A stretch of DNA of 64,000 bases. Source: Larkinella terrae (lineage in GTDB: Bacteria > Bacteroidota > Bacteroidia > Cytophagales > Spirosomataceae). The position numbers were made by a program, and so were the translations under genes. Position 1 is the stretch's first letter; each line of letters opens with the position of its first letter. This document shows positions 7,589 to 16,454 of the stretch, in pieces. The notes below the pieces were generated by a model that did not search any database, had not been told where the DNA came from, and was given only the letters and a program-made list of their open reading frames with translations. The stretch spans positions 558,001 through 622,000 of the forward strand of contig NZ_WJXZ01000009.1 of the NCBI RefSeq assembly GCF_009668025.1, given 5' to 3'.

Positions 7589-8158
7589 TCATTTTCTAAT
7601 CAGCGGAACCTGCAAATTGGTGGGGCGGTTTTCCGGTTTGTCAAATGCGCGACCGTCTACGTTTTTGCTGCCATTGAAAAACAGGTCATTATAAATGTAA
7701 ATCAGGTCATAATCTACGTATATTTCGCCTTCGGTCAGGCCAAAAGCCGGGAAGCCTTTTTCTTTTACATCCTGTGTAACACCTACTTCCCAGCGATTTA
7801 AATCACTGGTGGGAAACCGGTTTACGGCATCGGCAAAACCGGGGTGCAAGGGCGTTACTTCATAAGCTTCATCGGCCACATAATCGACCTTAAAAGCGCC
7901 CGAGGCCAGCGGGTGCTCGCCCTGCCAAACGTTGTGGCCTCTGATGACAATTTTCACCAAAGGCACTTTCCCGTTAGGATCCGCGAAATTGGTTACCTCA
8001 CATTCAAACCTGTCATTGGGAGAATACCTGAAAACCCGGGAACAGTAAAAAGGCTGGATCTCACCGGAAGCCGATTTCGTAATGCTGGGCCGGAGTTCAG
8101 TCGCGATGCTGACCCATTCGCCACCCTGAATAAATTGTTTCGTTTGTTCGAGCGTCAT
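7589..8158 (-). CDS. Conserved soluble protein of unknown function
   Basis: I do not recognise this 189-residue protein. It is soluble, with no signal peptide or membrane segment, and appears mostly beta, with motifs such as FYCSRVFRYSPNDRFECEV and a Tyr/Asp-rich stretch (YVDYDLIYIYNDLFFNG). It has one GHNVW element in the middle. It is divergent from the HxlR regulator, which starts 92 bases away, and the gap carries a palindromic site. That layout is typical for a gene controlled by the neighbouring HxlR protein. It could be a small-ligand-binding or stress protein, but no function can be assigned. Confidence 0.6.
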   Translation of the reverse strand: MTLEQTKQFIQGGEWVSIATELRPSITKSASGEIQPFYCSRVFRYSPNDRFECEVTNFADPNGKVPLVKIVIRGHNVWQGEHPLASGAFKVDYVADEAYEVTPLHPGFADAVNRFPTSDLNRWEVGVTQDVKEKGFPAFGLTEGEIYVDYDLIYIYNDLFFNGSKNVDGRAFDKPENRPTNLQVPLIRK

Positions 8159-8210
8159 GGTGATGTGTTTTTACTCCGCCAAAGCTATTATCTTCGTCTG
8201 AAATTTATAG

Positions 8211-8233
8211 CTAGTCCATTATGGGTTTACTAG
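8211..8233. promoter_or_regulatory. Candidate HxlR operator
   Basis: A palindrome with arms CTAGT (8211-8215) and ACTAG (8229-8233) and a 13-base centre lies between the divergent genes at 8158 and 8251. HxlR regulators bind as winged-helix dimers to such inverted sites near their own start. The arms are short, so this is tentative. Confidence 0.35.
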
Positions 8234-8250
8234 TACATTTTTATAGACCA

Positions 8251-8619
8251 ATGGCCAGTTCCCGCAAAAACAAAGATTTCAATCCCAACAATTGTCCGGT
8301 TACCCACTGCCTGAACCGGATTGGCGGAAAATGGAAACCGCTGATTATTTATGCCGTCAGTAAGAATTGCAACCGGTTCAGCAAGCTGCAGAAAGCCATT
8401 CCGGTGATCAGTAAGCAGATGCTGGTCAATCAGTTGCGGGAACTGGAAGAAGATCAAATTCTCGAACGCGTTATTTACGCCGAAATACCACCCCGAGTTG
8501 AATACAAAATAACCGAATATGGACTAACGTTACTGCCAGTCATTTATGTCCTGCAGGATTGGGGATTAAATGATCTGAAACGAATGGTGCAGGTTTCGAA
8601 TACCGAAGCAATTCGTTAA
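8251..8619 (+). CDS. HxlR-family winged-helix regulator
   Basis: About 122 residues with the HxlR signature: CPVTHCLNRIGGKWKPLIIY near residue 16 followed by the winged helix (RFSKLQKAIPVISKQMLVNQLRELEE, described here in two overlapping parts: RFSKLQKAIPVISKQML and NQLRELEEDQILER). The Cys at the start of the motif is the redox- or electrophile-sensing position in relatives. I prefer the ATG at 8251 over 8221, since the family seldom has the extra ten residues and the palindrome at 8211-8233 would otherwise overlap the coding region. It probably represses the divergent gene at 7589 and may respond to reactive compounds. Confidence 0.88.
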   Translation: MASSRKNKDFNPNNCPVTHCLNRIGGKWKPLIIYAVSKNCNRFSKLQKAIPVISKQMLVNQLRELEEDQILERVIYAEIPPRVEYKITEYGLTLLPVIYVLQDWGLNDLKRMVQVSNTEAIR

Positions 8620-8892
8620 TGGTTTTAAACGTGTAGCCTCGCTGTTTTAAAAACCACTGATACACCTTCTCAAGAGTATTCAAAATACCTTTTTATGCGA
8701 GTTAATTTCTCCTTTTTTTAAACTGATAGAAAGGCGAAGTACGGTCAAAAAGACCGGTTTTCATTCCGCCGTTTATCCGGTTGAACTCGACAAAGAATAA
8801 GTACGGAATTGGCCCTACAATTTGTCATTTTTACCCCTCATCATTCTCTGAAAAACAGTCCATATTTGCTGAAAACAAACCTGTTCACATTT

Positions 8893-9333
8893 ATGGAAAA
8901 GCTAGAATACACAATCACAATCGATGCGCCACGGGAAAAAGTGTGGGATATTCTCTGGAATGATACCACTTATCCGGTCTGGACCGGCGTTTTCAGCGAA
9001 AATTCACGGGTAGAAACCGACTGGCAGGAAGGCAGCAAAGTACTTTTTCTGGGTGGCGAAAATGAAGGGCTGATTTCTTCCATTGCCGCTAAAGTACCCA
9101 ACGAATACATGTCGTTTAAACACCTGGGCGCTATTAAAAATGGCGTGGAAGACTACAACAGTGAGTATACGAAACAATGGGCCGGTTCTACGGAAAATTA
9201 TTCACTGAAAACGGTGGACGGAAAAACCGTGCTTCAAGTTGATCTGGATGTGACAGAACAGGACAAAGATTATTTTCAGAAAACATGGCCGTCGGCAATG
9301 GAAAAAATTAAAGAACTTGCGGAAAAGGGATAG
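8893..9333 (+). CDS. SRPBCC (AHSA1/START-like) domain protein
   Basis: 146 residues. The start MEKLEYTITIDAPREKVWDI is the usual first strand and helix of the SRPBCC helix-grip fold, and the rest fits one such domain. These proteins hold a hydrophobic ligand in a deep cavity or assist Hsp90-type chaperones; the ligand cannot be predicted. The frame is open further upstream to 8809, but the domain begins exactly at the ATG at 8893. It follows the HxlR gene after 273 bases in which I see no other gene, so it may have its own promoter. Confidence 0.82.
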   Translation: MEKLEYTITIDAPREKVWDILWNDTTYPVWTGVFSENSRVETDWQEGSKVLFLGGENEGLISSIAAKVPNEYMSFKHLGAIKNGVEDYNSEYTKQWAGSTENYSLKTVDGKTVLQVDLDVTEQDKDYFQKTWPSAMEKIKELAEKG

Positions 9334-9406
9334 GTAAAAAATCCCGAATCAAATGTTTAGGATGGGTGCGTACTTCTAAAACGCTCTATATTGGTTTTTT
9401 TTCTCT

Positions 9407-10810
9407 ATGAAACGCTGGATCGCTCTACTCGCTGTCGTTCTAATTGTTACTTCTATTCGGGCGCAAACGCCCTTTTCGCACGGTCGGCTGCGGGTTTCCG
9501 ACAATCAGCGGTATCTCGTACATCAGGACGGCACCCCGTTTTTCTGGCTGGGCGATACGGCCTGGGAATTGTTTCACCGACTGAATCGCGAAGAAGCCGA
9601 GCGGTATTTCAAACGACGGGCGGAGCAGGGATTTACGGTTATACAGGCTGTGGCGCTGGCCGAAATCGATGGTTTGAACACGCCCAACGCACTGGGTGAC
9701 AAACCGTTACTCAACAACGATCCAACCAAACCAAACGAAGCCTATTTCAAACATGTCGATTATTTGATTGAACGAGCGGCTGCCAATGGCCTGGTCATTG
9801 CCCTGCTCCCAACCTGGGGCGATAAATTGTTTAAGTCGACCTGGGGTGCCGGACCTGAAATTTTCACGGTGGAAAATGCCCGCCAGTACGGTCGCTGGAT
9901 TGGAAACCGCTACAAAGATCGCGAAAACATTGTCTGGATTATGGGTGGCGACCGCGTTCCGCGCGAGGGTTCTCAGGACGTCGCCGTCTGGCAATCCATG
10001 GCTGCGGGTGTGCAGGACGGCGTTGGCGGACCCGATAAAGCGCTGATGAGTTTTCACCCGCAACCGAATTCGCTCGAAATGGGCGGTTCGTCGCATTGGT
10101 TCCACAACGACAAGTGGCTGGACTTCAATATGCTTCAAAACGGTCATTGCCGCGATACGCCGACTTACGACAAAATTGCGTTTGTGTATAACCGCAGCCC
10201 GGCAAAGCCCGTGATTGATGCCGAACCGATTTACGAAGACCACCCGGTTTGTTTCAATCCGACCGATCTGGGACTCTCGAACGCGTACGATGTGCGGAAA
10301 TACGCGTACCTCGACCTTTTTGCGGGAGCACACGGTCATACGTACGGTTGCCACGACATCTGGCAGATGTTTGCGCCCGGTCGCCAACCGGTTAATGGTG
10401 CCCACATCGCCTGGTCGGATGCAATGAATCTACCCGCAGCAAATCAGATGCGGTTTGTCCGGCGACTGATGGAAGCGCGCCCGTTGCTGGATCGCGTTCC
10501 CGATCAATCTCTGGTTACGGAGGCCAACAATGCTGCGGCTGAACGGATTCAGGCCACGCGGGGGAAAGATTACGCCTTTGTCTATACAGCCGCCGGAAAA
10601 CCGTTTTCGGTTCAGATGGGAAAAATAACCGGCAAAGAAGTAGCCGCTTACTGGTTTGATCCCCGCAAGGGCCAGGTAAAATCAATTGGATCATTCGCTA
10701 ATCAGGGGCAGCAGAAATTTACGCCCCCATCGTCGGGCTACGGCCACGACTGGGTGCTGATTCTTGACGATGCTTCCAAAAAGTACGCTTCGCCGTCGGC
10801 AGCAAACTAG
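9407..10810 (+). CDS. DUF4038 glycoside hydrolase, GH140-like
   Basis: 467 residues with a signal peptide ending ...RAQ at residue 20, so it is secreted to the periplasm or surface. The DUF4038 TIM-barrel fills about 25-370, with FFWLGDTAWELFHRL near 45-60. The IMGGD motif (Asp182) and IDAEP motif (Glu273) match the acid/base and nucleophile positions of GH140. About 370-460 is the usual C-terminal beta domain of the family. The characterised GH140 enzyme is an apiosidase acting on rhamnogalacturonan II side chains; activity on another pentoside is possible here. Its stop codon overlaps that of the convergent barrel gene by the palindrome CTAG. It stands apart from the PUL at the right end. 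Confidence 0.83.
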   Translation: MKRWIALLAVVLIVTSIRAQTPFSHGRLRVSDNQRYLVHQDGTPFFWLGDTAWELFHRLNREEAERYFKRRAEQGFTVIQAVALAEIDGLNTPNALGDKPLLNNDPTKPNEAYFKHVDYLIERAAANGLVIALLPTWGDKLFKSTWGAGPEIFTVENARQYGRWIGNRYKDRENIVWIMGGDRVPREGSQDVAVWQSMAAGVQDGVGGPDKALMSFHPQPNSLEMGGSSHWFHNDKWLDFNMLQNGHCRDTPTYDKIAFVYNRSPAKPVIDAEPIYEDHPVCFNPTDLGLSNAYDVRKYAYLDLFAGAHGHTYGCHDIWQMFAPGRQPVNGAHIAWSDAMNLPAANQMRFVRRLMEARPLLDRVPDQSLVTEANNAAAERIQATRGKDYAFVYTAAGKPFSVQMGKITGKEVAAYWFDPRKGQVKSIGSFANQGQQKFTPPSSGYGHDWVLILDDASKKYASPSAAN

Positions 10811-11955
10811 AAAACGTACTGAACTGTAAAAGCCGGTGAGGTAGTAACTTGCAAGCCCTGCAACCATAAACCGTTCTTCCAGAGATTGTTCTGGGTCTGC
10901 TTGCTGACGTTTAAATTAAGCAGGTTGGCTTCGGCAATAAAATTTTTACCGAGCAGATAAGCCAATCCGCCGTTCAGGGTTCCCCCGGCCGTGTGGTTGA
11001 CTTGCTCACTCGGATAGGGCGATTGCCGAAATGAATAGGAAGTGTACGTGAACGTGGCTCCAACGTAAGGCCGCAGGCGCGTATTGGAAAGGTAGGCGCG
11101 AACGTACGGAGCAAAGCCCAGCGTGGTTTCGGTCGTTTTACTTACTCCGGAATTATTGATCCAGGTAATGGGCACCGAAATCCCAACCAGGAAGTTATTG
11201 GCAACGAAAAAACCGACTGCCGGGGCCGCCATCAGACTTTGCGCTCCGGAGCTTCGGTGACTTATTTCTTCGGTTCTCCCCGTAAAAACCACGCTCGCGC
11301 CGACCGTAAACCGCCCCGCCCGGGCCTGCGAACCAACTGTTGGCGGAGTGCCCGCCTGAATTTCCCGCTCCGGACGCGTGCGGCCCGTCATGTAAACCAG
11401 TCCGGCGGTCAGGCTGCTGAAGGTAAACGGAAAAACCGTACTGTTGGTCGAGAGTTCGAGTCCCCAATGGCTATCCAGAAAATACACCCCGCCGATTTGC
11501 GTAAATGGCGCAATCTGAAATGTATTGGTTTTGTTTTCGCTTCTCATGCTCGTACCCGAATCGTAGACTTCCAGCCGATACTGATCGAGGCTACCACCAA
11601 TACCGCCACCGGCGTAAATGCGCCAGTTAGTAGCCCCCCAGTATTTGCGAACATAGGCCGATAGTCCTCCCCGAACGTAATTCTGATTCAGCGGGATTTC
11701 ATTGAAATTGACCTGCTTGTAATACGATCCGTTAGCGGAAATCCCCATGAGCCAGTTGTTAGCCAGAAAGACTCCGTGGTTGACCGAAAAATTTACCTGC
11801 GGGCTTCGGCGGGTATAGCCATTCGGGTAGTCACCTGCAAGTTGGGTTGTATTAACCTGGAGATTTCCGCTCCATAAGGCGCGCCCAACTTCGGTTTGGG
11901 CCAGTGATGCGTGAGTGAGATACAGACAGATAGCCAAGGCGGCAGCTTTTTTCAT
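10807..11955 (-). CDS. Outer-membrane beta-barrel protein with duplicated barrel domain
   Basis: 382 residues with a signal peptide (MKKAAALAICLYLTHASLAQ) and a C-terminal Phe typical of Bam-inserted barrels. Two similar halves can be seen. Both hold a NFSVNHGVFLANNWLMGIS / PAVGFFVANNFLVGISVP segment followed by a PYVR-Y-W/S segment and a YxGGG/PYVGATF strand. Each resembles the small eight-strand porin-family barrel of Bacteroidota, so the gene looks like a tandem duplication of one barrel. Function is unknown; such proteins are often structural or minor porins. It is convergent with, and overlaps by 4 bases, the GH140-like gene. Confidence 0.75.
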   Translation of the reverse strand: MKKAAALAICLYLTHASLAQTEVGRALWSGNLQVNTTQLAGDYPNGYTRRSPQVNFSVNHGVFLANNWLMGISANGSYYKQVNFNEIPLNQNYVRGGLSAYVRKYWGATNWRIYAGGGIGGSLDQYRLEVYDSGTSMRSENKTNTFQIAPFTQIGGVYFLDSHWGLELSTNSTVFPFTFSSLTAGLVYMTGRTRPEREIQAGTPPTVGSQARAGRFTVGASVVFTGRTEEISHRSSGAQSLMAAPAVGFFVANNFLVGISVPITWINNSGVSKTTETTLGFAPYVRAYLSNTRLRPYVGATFTYTSYSFRQSPYPSEQVNHTAGGTLNGGLAYLLGKNFIAEANLLNLNVSKQTQNNLWKNGLWLQGLQVTTSPAFTVQYVF

Positions 11956-12041
11956 AACAGGTCGAGTTATGAATTACCTGTAGCAATAATAATACCGGTT
12001 CATTTTTCCAATGGCAATCCGTTGCTTTTCCTACGAACTTC

Positions 12042-12073
12042 AAAAAAAATAGGCTGAACTTTCGTCCAGCCTA
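12042..12073 (-). terminator. Rho-independent terminator of clpC
   Basis: Read on the minus strand, TAGGCTGGA and its partner TCAGCCTA form a 7-8 bp stem with a short loop, followed by eight T. It lies 36 bases past the ClpC stop codon, which fits an intrinsic terminator. Confidence 0.8.
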
Positions 12074-12108
12074 CTTGAAATCGTATCTTAATTGTATCAG
12101 GATCAACC

Positions 12109-14637
12109 TTATTCGGTTACCGGTTCCTGCTTCTTGACCGTGATGATCAGGTTTTCACCGTTGTCGTCGTAGTCAGCCAGAATCACATCGCCTTCTTTCA
12201 GGTCACCTTTCAGAATTTCTTCCGCGACGGGATCTTCGAGGTATTTCTGAATGGCCCGGCTCAGCGGACGCGCACCGTATTGGGGATCGTATCCTTTTTC
12301 GGAGAGGAAGTCTTTGGCTTTTTCGGTCAGTTCGACTTTATATCCCAGACTCGTTACCCGACCGAGGAGTTTACCCAGCATCAGGTCGATGATCTTGTGG
12401 ATGTCTTCGCGTTGCAGCGAGTTAAACACAATCACATCATCCAGACGGTTCAGGAATTCCGGCGAGAACGCTTTCCGCAGGGCATTTTGAATCGTACTTT
12501 TCATGATTTCATCCTGATTCTCCGCTTTACCACGGGTGGCAAAACCGATACCGGAGCCGAAATCTTTAAGGTCACGGACCCCGATGTTCGACGTCATGAT
12601 GATGATGGTGTTCCGGAAATCAACCCGGCGACCCAGACCGTCCGTCAGAATACCATCGTCGAGCACCTGCAACAGGATGTTGAACACATCCGGGTGGGCT
12701 TTTTCGATTTCATCCAGCAGCACGACGGAGTACGGTTTCCGGCGGATTTTCTCCGTCAATTGACCACCTTCTTCGTAACCTACGTAACCCGGAGGAGCTC
12801 CGACCAAACGGCTTACGCTGAATTTCTCCATGTATTCCGACATGTCGATGCGCACTAGGGCGTCGTCTTTGTCGAAGAGGTAAGAAGCCAGCACTTTCGC
12901 CAACTCGGTTTTACCGACCCCGGTCGGCCCGAGGAAAATGAACGAACCGATCGGCTTCTTGGGATCTTTCAAACCAACGCGCGTCCGCTGAATGGCTTTC
13001 ACCAGTTTCTGAACCGCCTTGTCCTGACCAATCACGCGACCGGTCAATTGGTCGGACATGTTCAGCAGTTTGGCCCCTTCGTTGGTGGCTACGCGGCTGG
13101 TTGGAATACCGGTCATCATGGCGACAACCTCGGCGACGTTTTCTTCCGAAACCGTATACCGTTTTTTCTTGGTTTCTTCTTCCCAGGCCAGTTTAGCGCG
13201 GTCCAGTTGATCGATCAGGCGTTTTTCCTTATCGCGTAGCTGGGCGGCTTCTTCGTATTTCTGGCTTTTCACCACCTGGTTTTTCTCCTTCTTGATGTTC
13301 TCGATGCTGTCTTCCAGCCGTAGAATATCTTCAGGAACCGAGATGTTGGAGATGTGTACGCGGGCACCTACTTCGTCCAGCACGTCGATAGCTTTGTCGG
13401 GTAAAAACCGGTCAGAAATGTACCGTTCTGACAGTTTAACAGCCGCTTCAACCGCTTCCTGCGTGTAGTTAACGTGGTGGTGATCTTCGTACTTATCTTT
13501 GATGTTGTTCAGGATTTCGATGGTTTCTTCTACCGAGGTAGCATCTACCATAACAACCTGGAACCGGCGGGCCAAAGCGCCGTCTTTTTCGATGTACTGG
13601 CGGTATTCGTCCAGCGTCGTGGCACCAATACATTGGATGTCTCCACGGGCCAGAGCGGGTTTGAACATGTTGGAAGCATCGAGCGAACCCGAAGCGCCAC
13701 CGGCACCGACAATGGTGTGTAATTCGTCGATGAACAGAATCACTTCCGGCGATTTTTCCAGCTCGTTCATCACGGCCTTCATGCGCTCTTCAAACTGACC
13801 GCGGTATTTGGTCCCAGCCACTAACGAAGCCAGATCCAGCGTAACCACGCGTTTGCCAAACAGCACCCGCGACACTTTTTTCTGAACGATACGGAGTGCC
13901 AAACCTTCGGCGATGGCGGTTTTACCAACGCCGGGTTCACCGATCAGGATGGGGTTGTTCTTTTTCCGGCGGCTCAGGATCTGAGCGACGCGTTCGATTT
14001 CTTTTTCACGGCCAACGATTGGGTCCAGTTTACCCAATTCAGCCAGTTTGGTTAGGTCACGGCCAAAGTTATCCAAAACCGGCGTTCTCGACTTCTCAGA
14101 GCCTTTCGGATCTTTTCCCGAACCGGAGCTGCTGCTACCGAACATGCCGCGGTCGTTGTCGTCGTCGTCAGTTTCGGGGCCCATGTGCGGACGTGTACCG
14201 GAGGATTGATATTCCAGCATTTCCTTTATCACCTCGTAGTTGACATTAAATTTGTTCAAAATCTGGGTCGCCACATTGTCTTCATCGCGGAGAATCGACA
14301 GGAGCAGATGCTCCGTACCAATCAACGGACTTTTGAAAATCTTGGCCTCCAGGTACGTAATCTTGAGTACTTTTTCAGACTGGCGGGTGAGTGGTATATT
14401 GGCCAGATTTTTGACGTTGTTGGTTGCGGTTCCTTTGGTCGCCTGTTCGATCGTTACGCGCAGCTCGTCCAAAGAAATGCCCAATTTTTTCAATAACCCA
14501 ACGGCTACCCCTTCGCCTTCCCGAATCATACCCAGCAGCAGGTGCTCTGTACCTATGTAATCATGACCCAGACGCAGGGCTTCCTCTCTGCTGAGCGAGA
14601 TAACTTCTTTAACTCGGTTCGAAAATTTAGCTTCCAT
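12109..14637 (-). CDS. clpC: ATP-dependent Clp protease ATPase subunit ClpC
   Basis: 842 residues, the normal ClpC length. Two Clp_N repeats fill 1-145. AAA1 follows, with Walker A GEPGVGKT (233-240) and Walker B VILFIDE. A middle region contains the UVR motif ([14 protein letters not shown]). AAA2 has Walker [10 protein letters not shown], Walker [14 protein letters not shown] and a ClpB_D2-small C-terminus. A Gly/Ser/Asp-rich linker at about 155-185 separates the N domain from AAA1. ClpC hexamers unfold proteins for ClpP; the loop before [10 protein letters not shown] belongs to the AAA2 pore. It is monocistronic, with a terminator at 12042-12073. No ClpP or McsA/B gene lies in the window. 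Confidence 0.97.
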   Translation of the reverse strand: MEAKFSNRVKEVISLSREEALRLGHDYIGTEHLLLGMIREGEGVAVGLLKKLGISLDELRVTIEQATKGTATNNVKNLANIPLTRQSEKVLKITYLEAKIFKSPLIGTEHLLLSILRDEDNVATQILNKFNVNYEVIKEMLEYQSSGTRPHMGPETDDDDNDRGMFGSSSSGSGKDPKGSEKSRTPVLDNFGRDLTKLAELGKLDPIVGREKEIERVAQILSRRKKNNPILIGEPGVGKTAIAEGLALRIVQKKVSRVLFGKRVVTLDLASLVAGTKYRGQFEERMKAVMNELEKSPEVILFIDELHTIVGAGGASGSLDASNMFKPALARGDIQCIGATTLDEYRQYIEKDGALARRFQVVMVDATSVEETIEILNNIKDKYEDHHHVNYTQEAVEAAVKLSERYISDRFLPDKAIDVLDEVGARVHISNISVPEDILRLEDSIENIKKEKNQVVKSQKYEEAAQLRDKEKRLIDQLDRAKLAWEEETKKKRYTVSEENVAEVVAMMTGIPTSRVATNEGAKLLNMSDQLTGRVIGQDKAVQKLVKAIQRTRVGLKDPKKPIGSFIFLGPTGVGKTELAKVLASYLFDKDDALVRIDMSEYMEKFSVSRLVGAPPGYVGYEEGGQLTEKIRRKPYSVVLLDEIEKAHPDVFNILLQVLDDGILTDGLGRRVDFRNTIIIMTSNIGVRDLKDFGSGIGFATRGKAENQDEIMKSTIQNALRKAFSPEFLNRLDDVIVFNSLQREDIHKIIDLMLGKLLGRVTSLGYKVELTEKAKDFLSEKGYDPQYGARPLSRAIQKYLEDPVAEEILKGDLKEGDVILADYDDNGENLIITVKKQEPVTE

Positions 14638-14697
14638 TCGCTTAGGGTTGTATGTATTGCGTCTTACTCGTACTAACGAAAAAATTTTCGGTATTGT

Positions 14698-15351
14698 TCA
14701 CTGTCGTGTGGACTGCTTTAAAACGTCGGTGGCAAGCGTTCCCTGGCAGAAAATCAAGTCCAGAATGCTTAAGTCAGGTGCAAATACGCTGCCAAAGTTC
14801 TGCGGGTACGAAACGGGGTGATAAAACCTGCCATTTTGTGTATTTCCCCTCGCGTTAATCTGCCCGTGGGCATCCAGAAGGTCACCATCTAGTTGTCTTT
14901 CAAAGACTTCGGTCAGGAGAATTTTCTTTTTCCAACCCAGCCATTTCAGACATAATGTCAGCAGTTCGAAATTCAGATCAAACAGGAAGACCCATTTCCT
15001 GCGAAGAACCGCTTCGAGTTCGTCAGCATAATACTCAAAAAAAGGAGCTTTGCTGTAAGCCGATACCAAACATCGCCAGTGACGATCGGGCCAGGCTTGC
15101 CGGTAGTCGATCCGCACATCACGGATCAACTGTTTGTGCGTGCCATTGAGTACCGGAACCGTCAGTCGGTCGATGCCATTTGCCGTCAGGACATAACACC
15201 GATTTCTGTAACTTTGCTTTCCATAATGCTCGGCTGCTTCCAGCCAAACGGTATCGAAGGGTAAGAGTGCGGTGAAATAGGTCAGGCTGGGCAAATAGTG
15301 TAATTCGATCCGGATGCCCTGACTTTGTTGACCAACGTGGTACTTTTCCAA
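14698..15351 (-). CDS. WbqC-like family protein
   Basis: Residues from about 15315 downward match the WbqC family: IRIELHYLPSLTYFTALL, VWLEAAEHYGKQSYRNRC, then LTVPVLNGTHKQLIRDVRID. Many members sit in polysaccharide loci, and a role in transferring or modifying sugars has been proposed but not well proven. The only in-frame ATG is at 15525, which would overlap the divergent acyltransferase gene by 59 bases and add about 70 residues absent from the family. A TTG at 15351 (or a weaker codon nearer 15320) is more likely the true start; this is uncertain. A gap of 60 bases separates its stop from the ClpC start. Confidence 0.75.
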   Translation of the reverse strand: MEKYHVGQQSQGIRIELHYLPSLTYFTALLPFDTVWLEAAEHYGKQSYRNRCYVLTANGIDRLTVPVLNGTHKQLIRDVRIDYRQAWPDRHWRCLVSAYSKAPFFEYYADELEAVLRRKWVFLFDLNFELLTLCLKWLGWKKKILLTEVFERQLDGDLLDAHGQINARGNTQNGRFYHPVSYPQNFGSVFAPDLSILDLIFCQGTLATDVLKQSTRQ

Positions 15352-15410
15352 TATACGCGACGCATTATTAGTACCAAATAAATGAATTTCGCGTTGAACA
15401 AGCAAACGGT

Positions 15411-15443
15411 TTTGCAAAATTTTAATTTGCCGGTGTAGTTTTG
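15411..15443 (+). promoter_or_regulatory. Bacteroidota-type promoter for the acyltransferase gene
   Basis: TTTG at 15411-15414 (-33) and TAGTTTTG at 15436-15443 (-7, consensus TAnnTTTG) are 21 bases apart, the spacing known for Bacteroides sigma-A promoters. Transcription would start near 15450, leaving a short leader before the ATG at 15467. Confidence 0.5.
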
Positions 15444-15466
15444 CCGATCGGACCACCAAATTTCCA

Positions 15467-16342
15467 ATGACGCTCGCTTTTTTTCGATTCTTTTCCAAAC
15501 TGCCAATTTCCTTCTTATACGCCATTTCCGACGTTTTGTTTTTTTTAATGGCTTACATTATTCGGTACCGAAAAAAGGTCATTGATTTAAATCTAAAACG
15601 CTCATTTCCTGAGAAATCAGATACTGAACGCTTGCTGATCGCAAAAAAATTTTACCGCAACTTCGCGGATGTTCTCGTGGAAACATTCAAACTGCCGGGC
15701 TTTTCGCCCACGGAGTTGAAAAACCGGGTGACATTTATCAACCCGGAAGTTGTTCAGGACAAACTGGCACAGGGGCAGGCGGTTTTGATCATGGCGTCGC
15801 ACCAGTGCAACTGGGAATGGGCGCCCTCCGCATCGGTCGTCAATGGCATGCCCGCCGATGCGGTTTATAAAAAACTGACGAATGAGCTTTCGGAGCGTCT
15901 CGTTTATTACATCCGGTCTAACTTCGGAGCAAAACCGGTCCCGATGAAACAGCTGCTGCGCGAGATGGTCACCCGGCGAAACGAAGCCCGACTGATTGCC
16001 CTCGTCGCCGACCAGATTCCCGACCAACCCGAGTTCGGCTACTGGACAACATTCATGCACCAGGAAACGCCGTTCTATCCGGGACCGGAGCGGCTGGCCC
16101 GGAGTTTCAACCTGCCGGTTTTTTACATCGAAATGCAGCGAATCCGACGCGGCCATTATTCACTGACCTTCTACCCCATCGCCGAACCGCCCTATGCCAA
16201 TCTGACCGATGGCGACATCCTGAACCGCTACCGCGACCGGCTGGAACAAACCATCCAGGAAGCCCCCTCCGACTGGCTCTGGTCGCACAAACGCTGGAAA
16301 CACCAAAAAGAGAAGTATGCTAAGACGCAGGTGAAGTTTTAA
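15467..16342 (+). CDS. Lysophospholipid/lipid A acyltransferase (LpxL/HtrB-like)
   Basis: 291 residues. An N-terminal hydrophobic helix (about 12-32) anchors it in the inner membrane. HQCNWE at 112-117 is the HX4D/E catalytic motif of the lauroyl/myristoyl acyltransferase family, and the FYPGPERLAR segment near 205-214 fits the conserved substrate-binding region. It should transfer a secondary acyl chain to the lipid A precursor. It is divergent from the WbqC-like gene, which hints at shared work on the cell envelope. Its 3' end abuts a long palindrome. Confidence 0.9.
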   Translation: MTLAFFRFFSKLPISFLYAISDVLFFLMAYIIRYRKKVIDLNLKRSFPEKSDTERLLIAKKFYRNFADVLVETFKLPGFSPTELKNRVTFINPEVVQDKLAQGQAVLIMASHQCNWEWAPSASVVNGMPADAVYKKLTNELSERLVYYIRSNFGAKPVPMKQLLREMVTRRNEARLIALVADQIPDQPEFGYWTTFMHQETPFYPGPERLARSFNLPVFYIEMQRIRRGHYSLTFYPIAEPPYANLTDGDILNRYRDRLEQTIQEAPSDWLWSHKRWKHQKEKYAKTQVKF

Positions 16343-16345
16343 AAA

Positions 16346-16437
16346 GTTTCGCGGAGTTGAGCGGAGAAAAAATGAGCTCAGCGAAGAGTAATTTTTCCCT
16401 GCTGAACTCGTTTTTTCTCCGCCCAACTCCGCGAAAC
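16346..16437. repeat. Long intergenic palindrome (37-bp arms)
   Basis: Arms at 16346-16382 and 16401-16437 pair with three mismatches around an 18-base loop. It fills the gap between the convergent acyltransferase gene (stop 16342) and the lipoprotein gene (stop 16455). The outer ends add A-rich and T-rich flanks, so it could work as a bidirectional terminator. Its sequence (GTTTCGCGGAGTTGAGCGG type) does not match the other palindromes in the window. Confidence 0.8.
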
Positions 16438-16454
16438 AACCTGTTTTTAACTTC

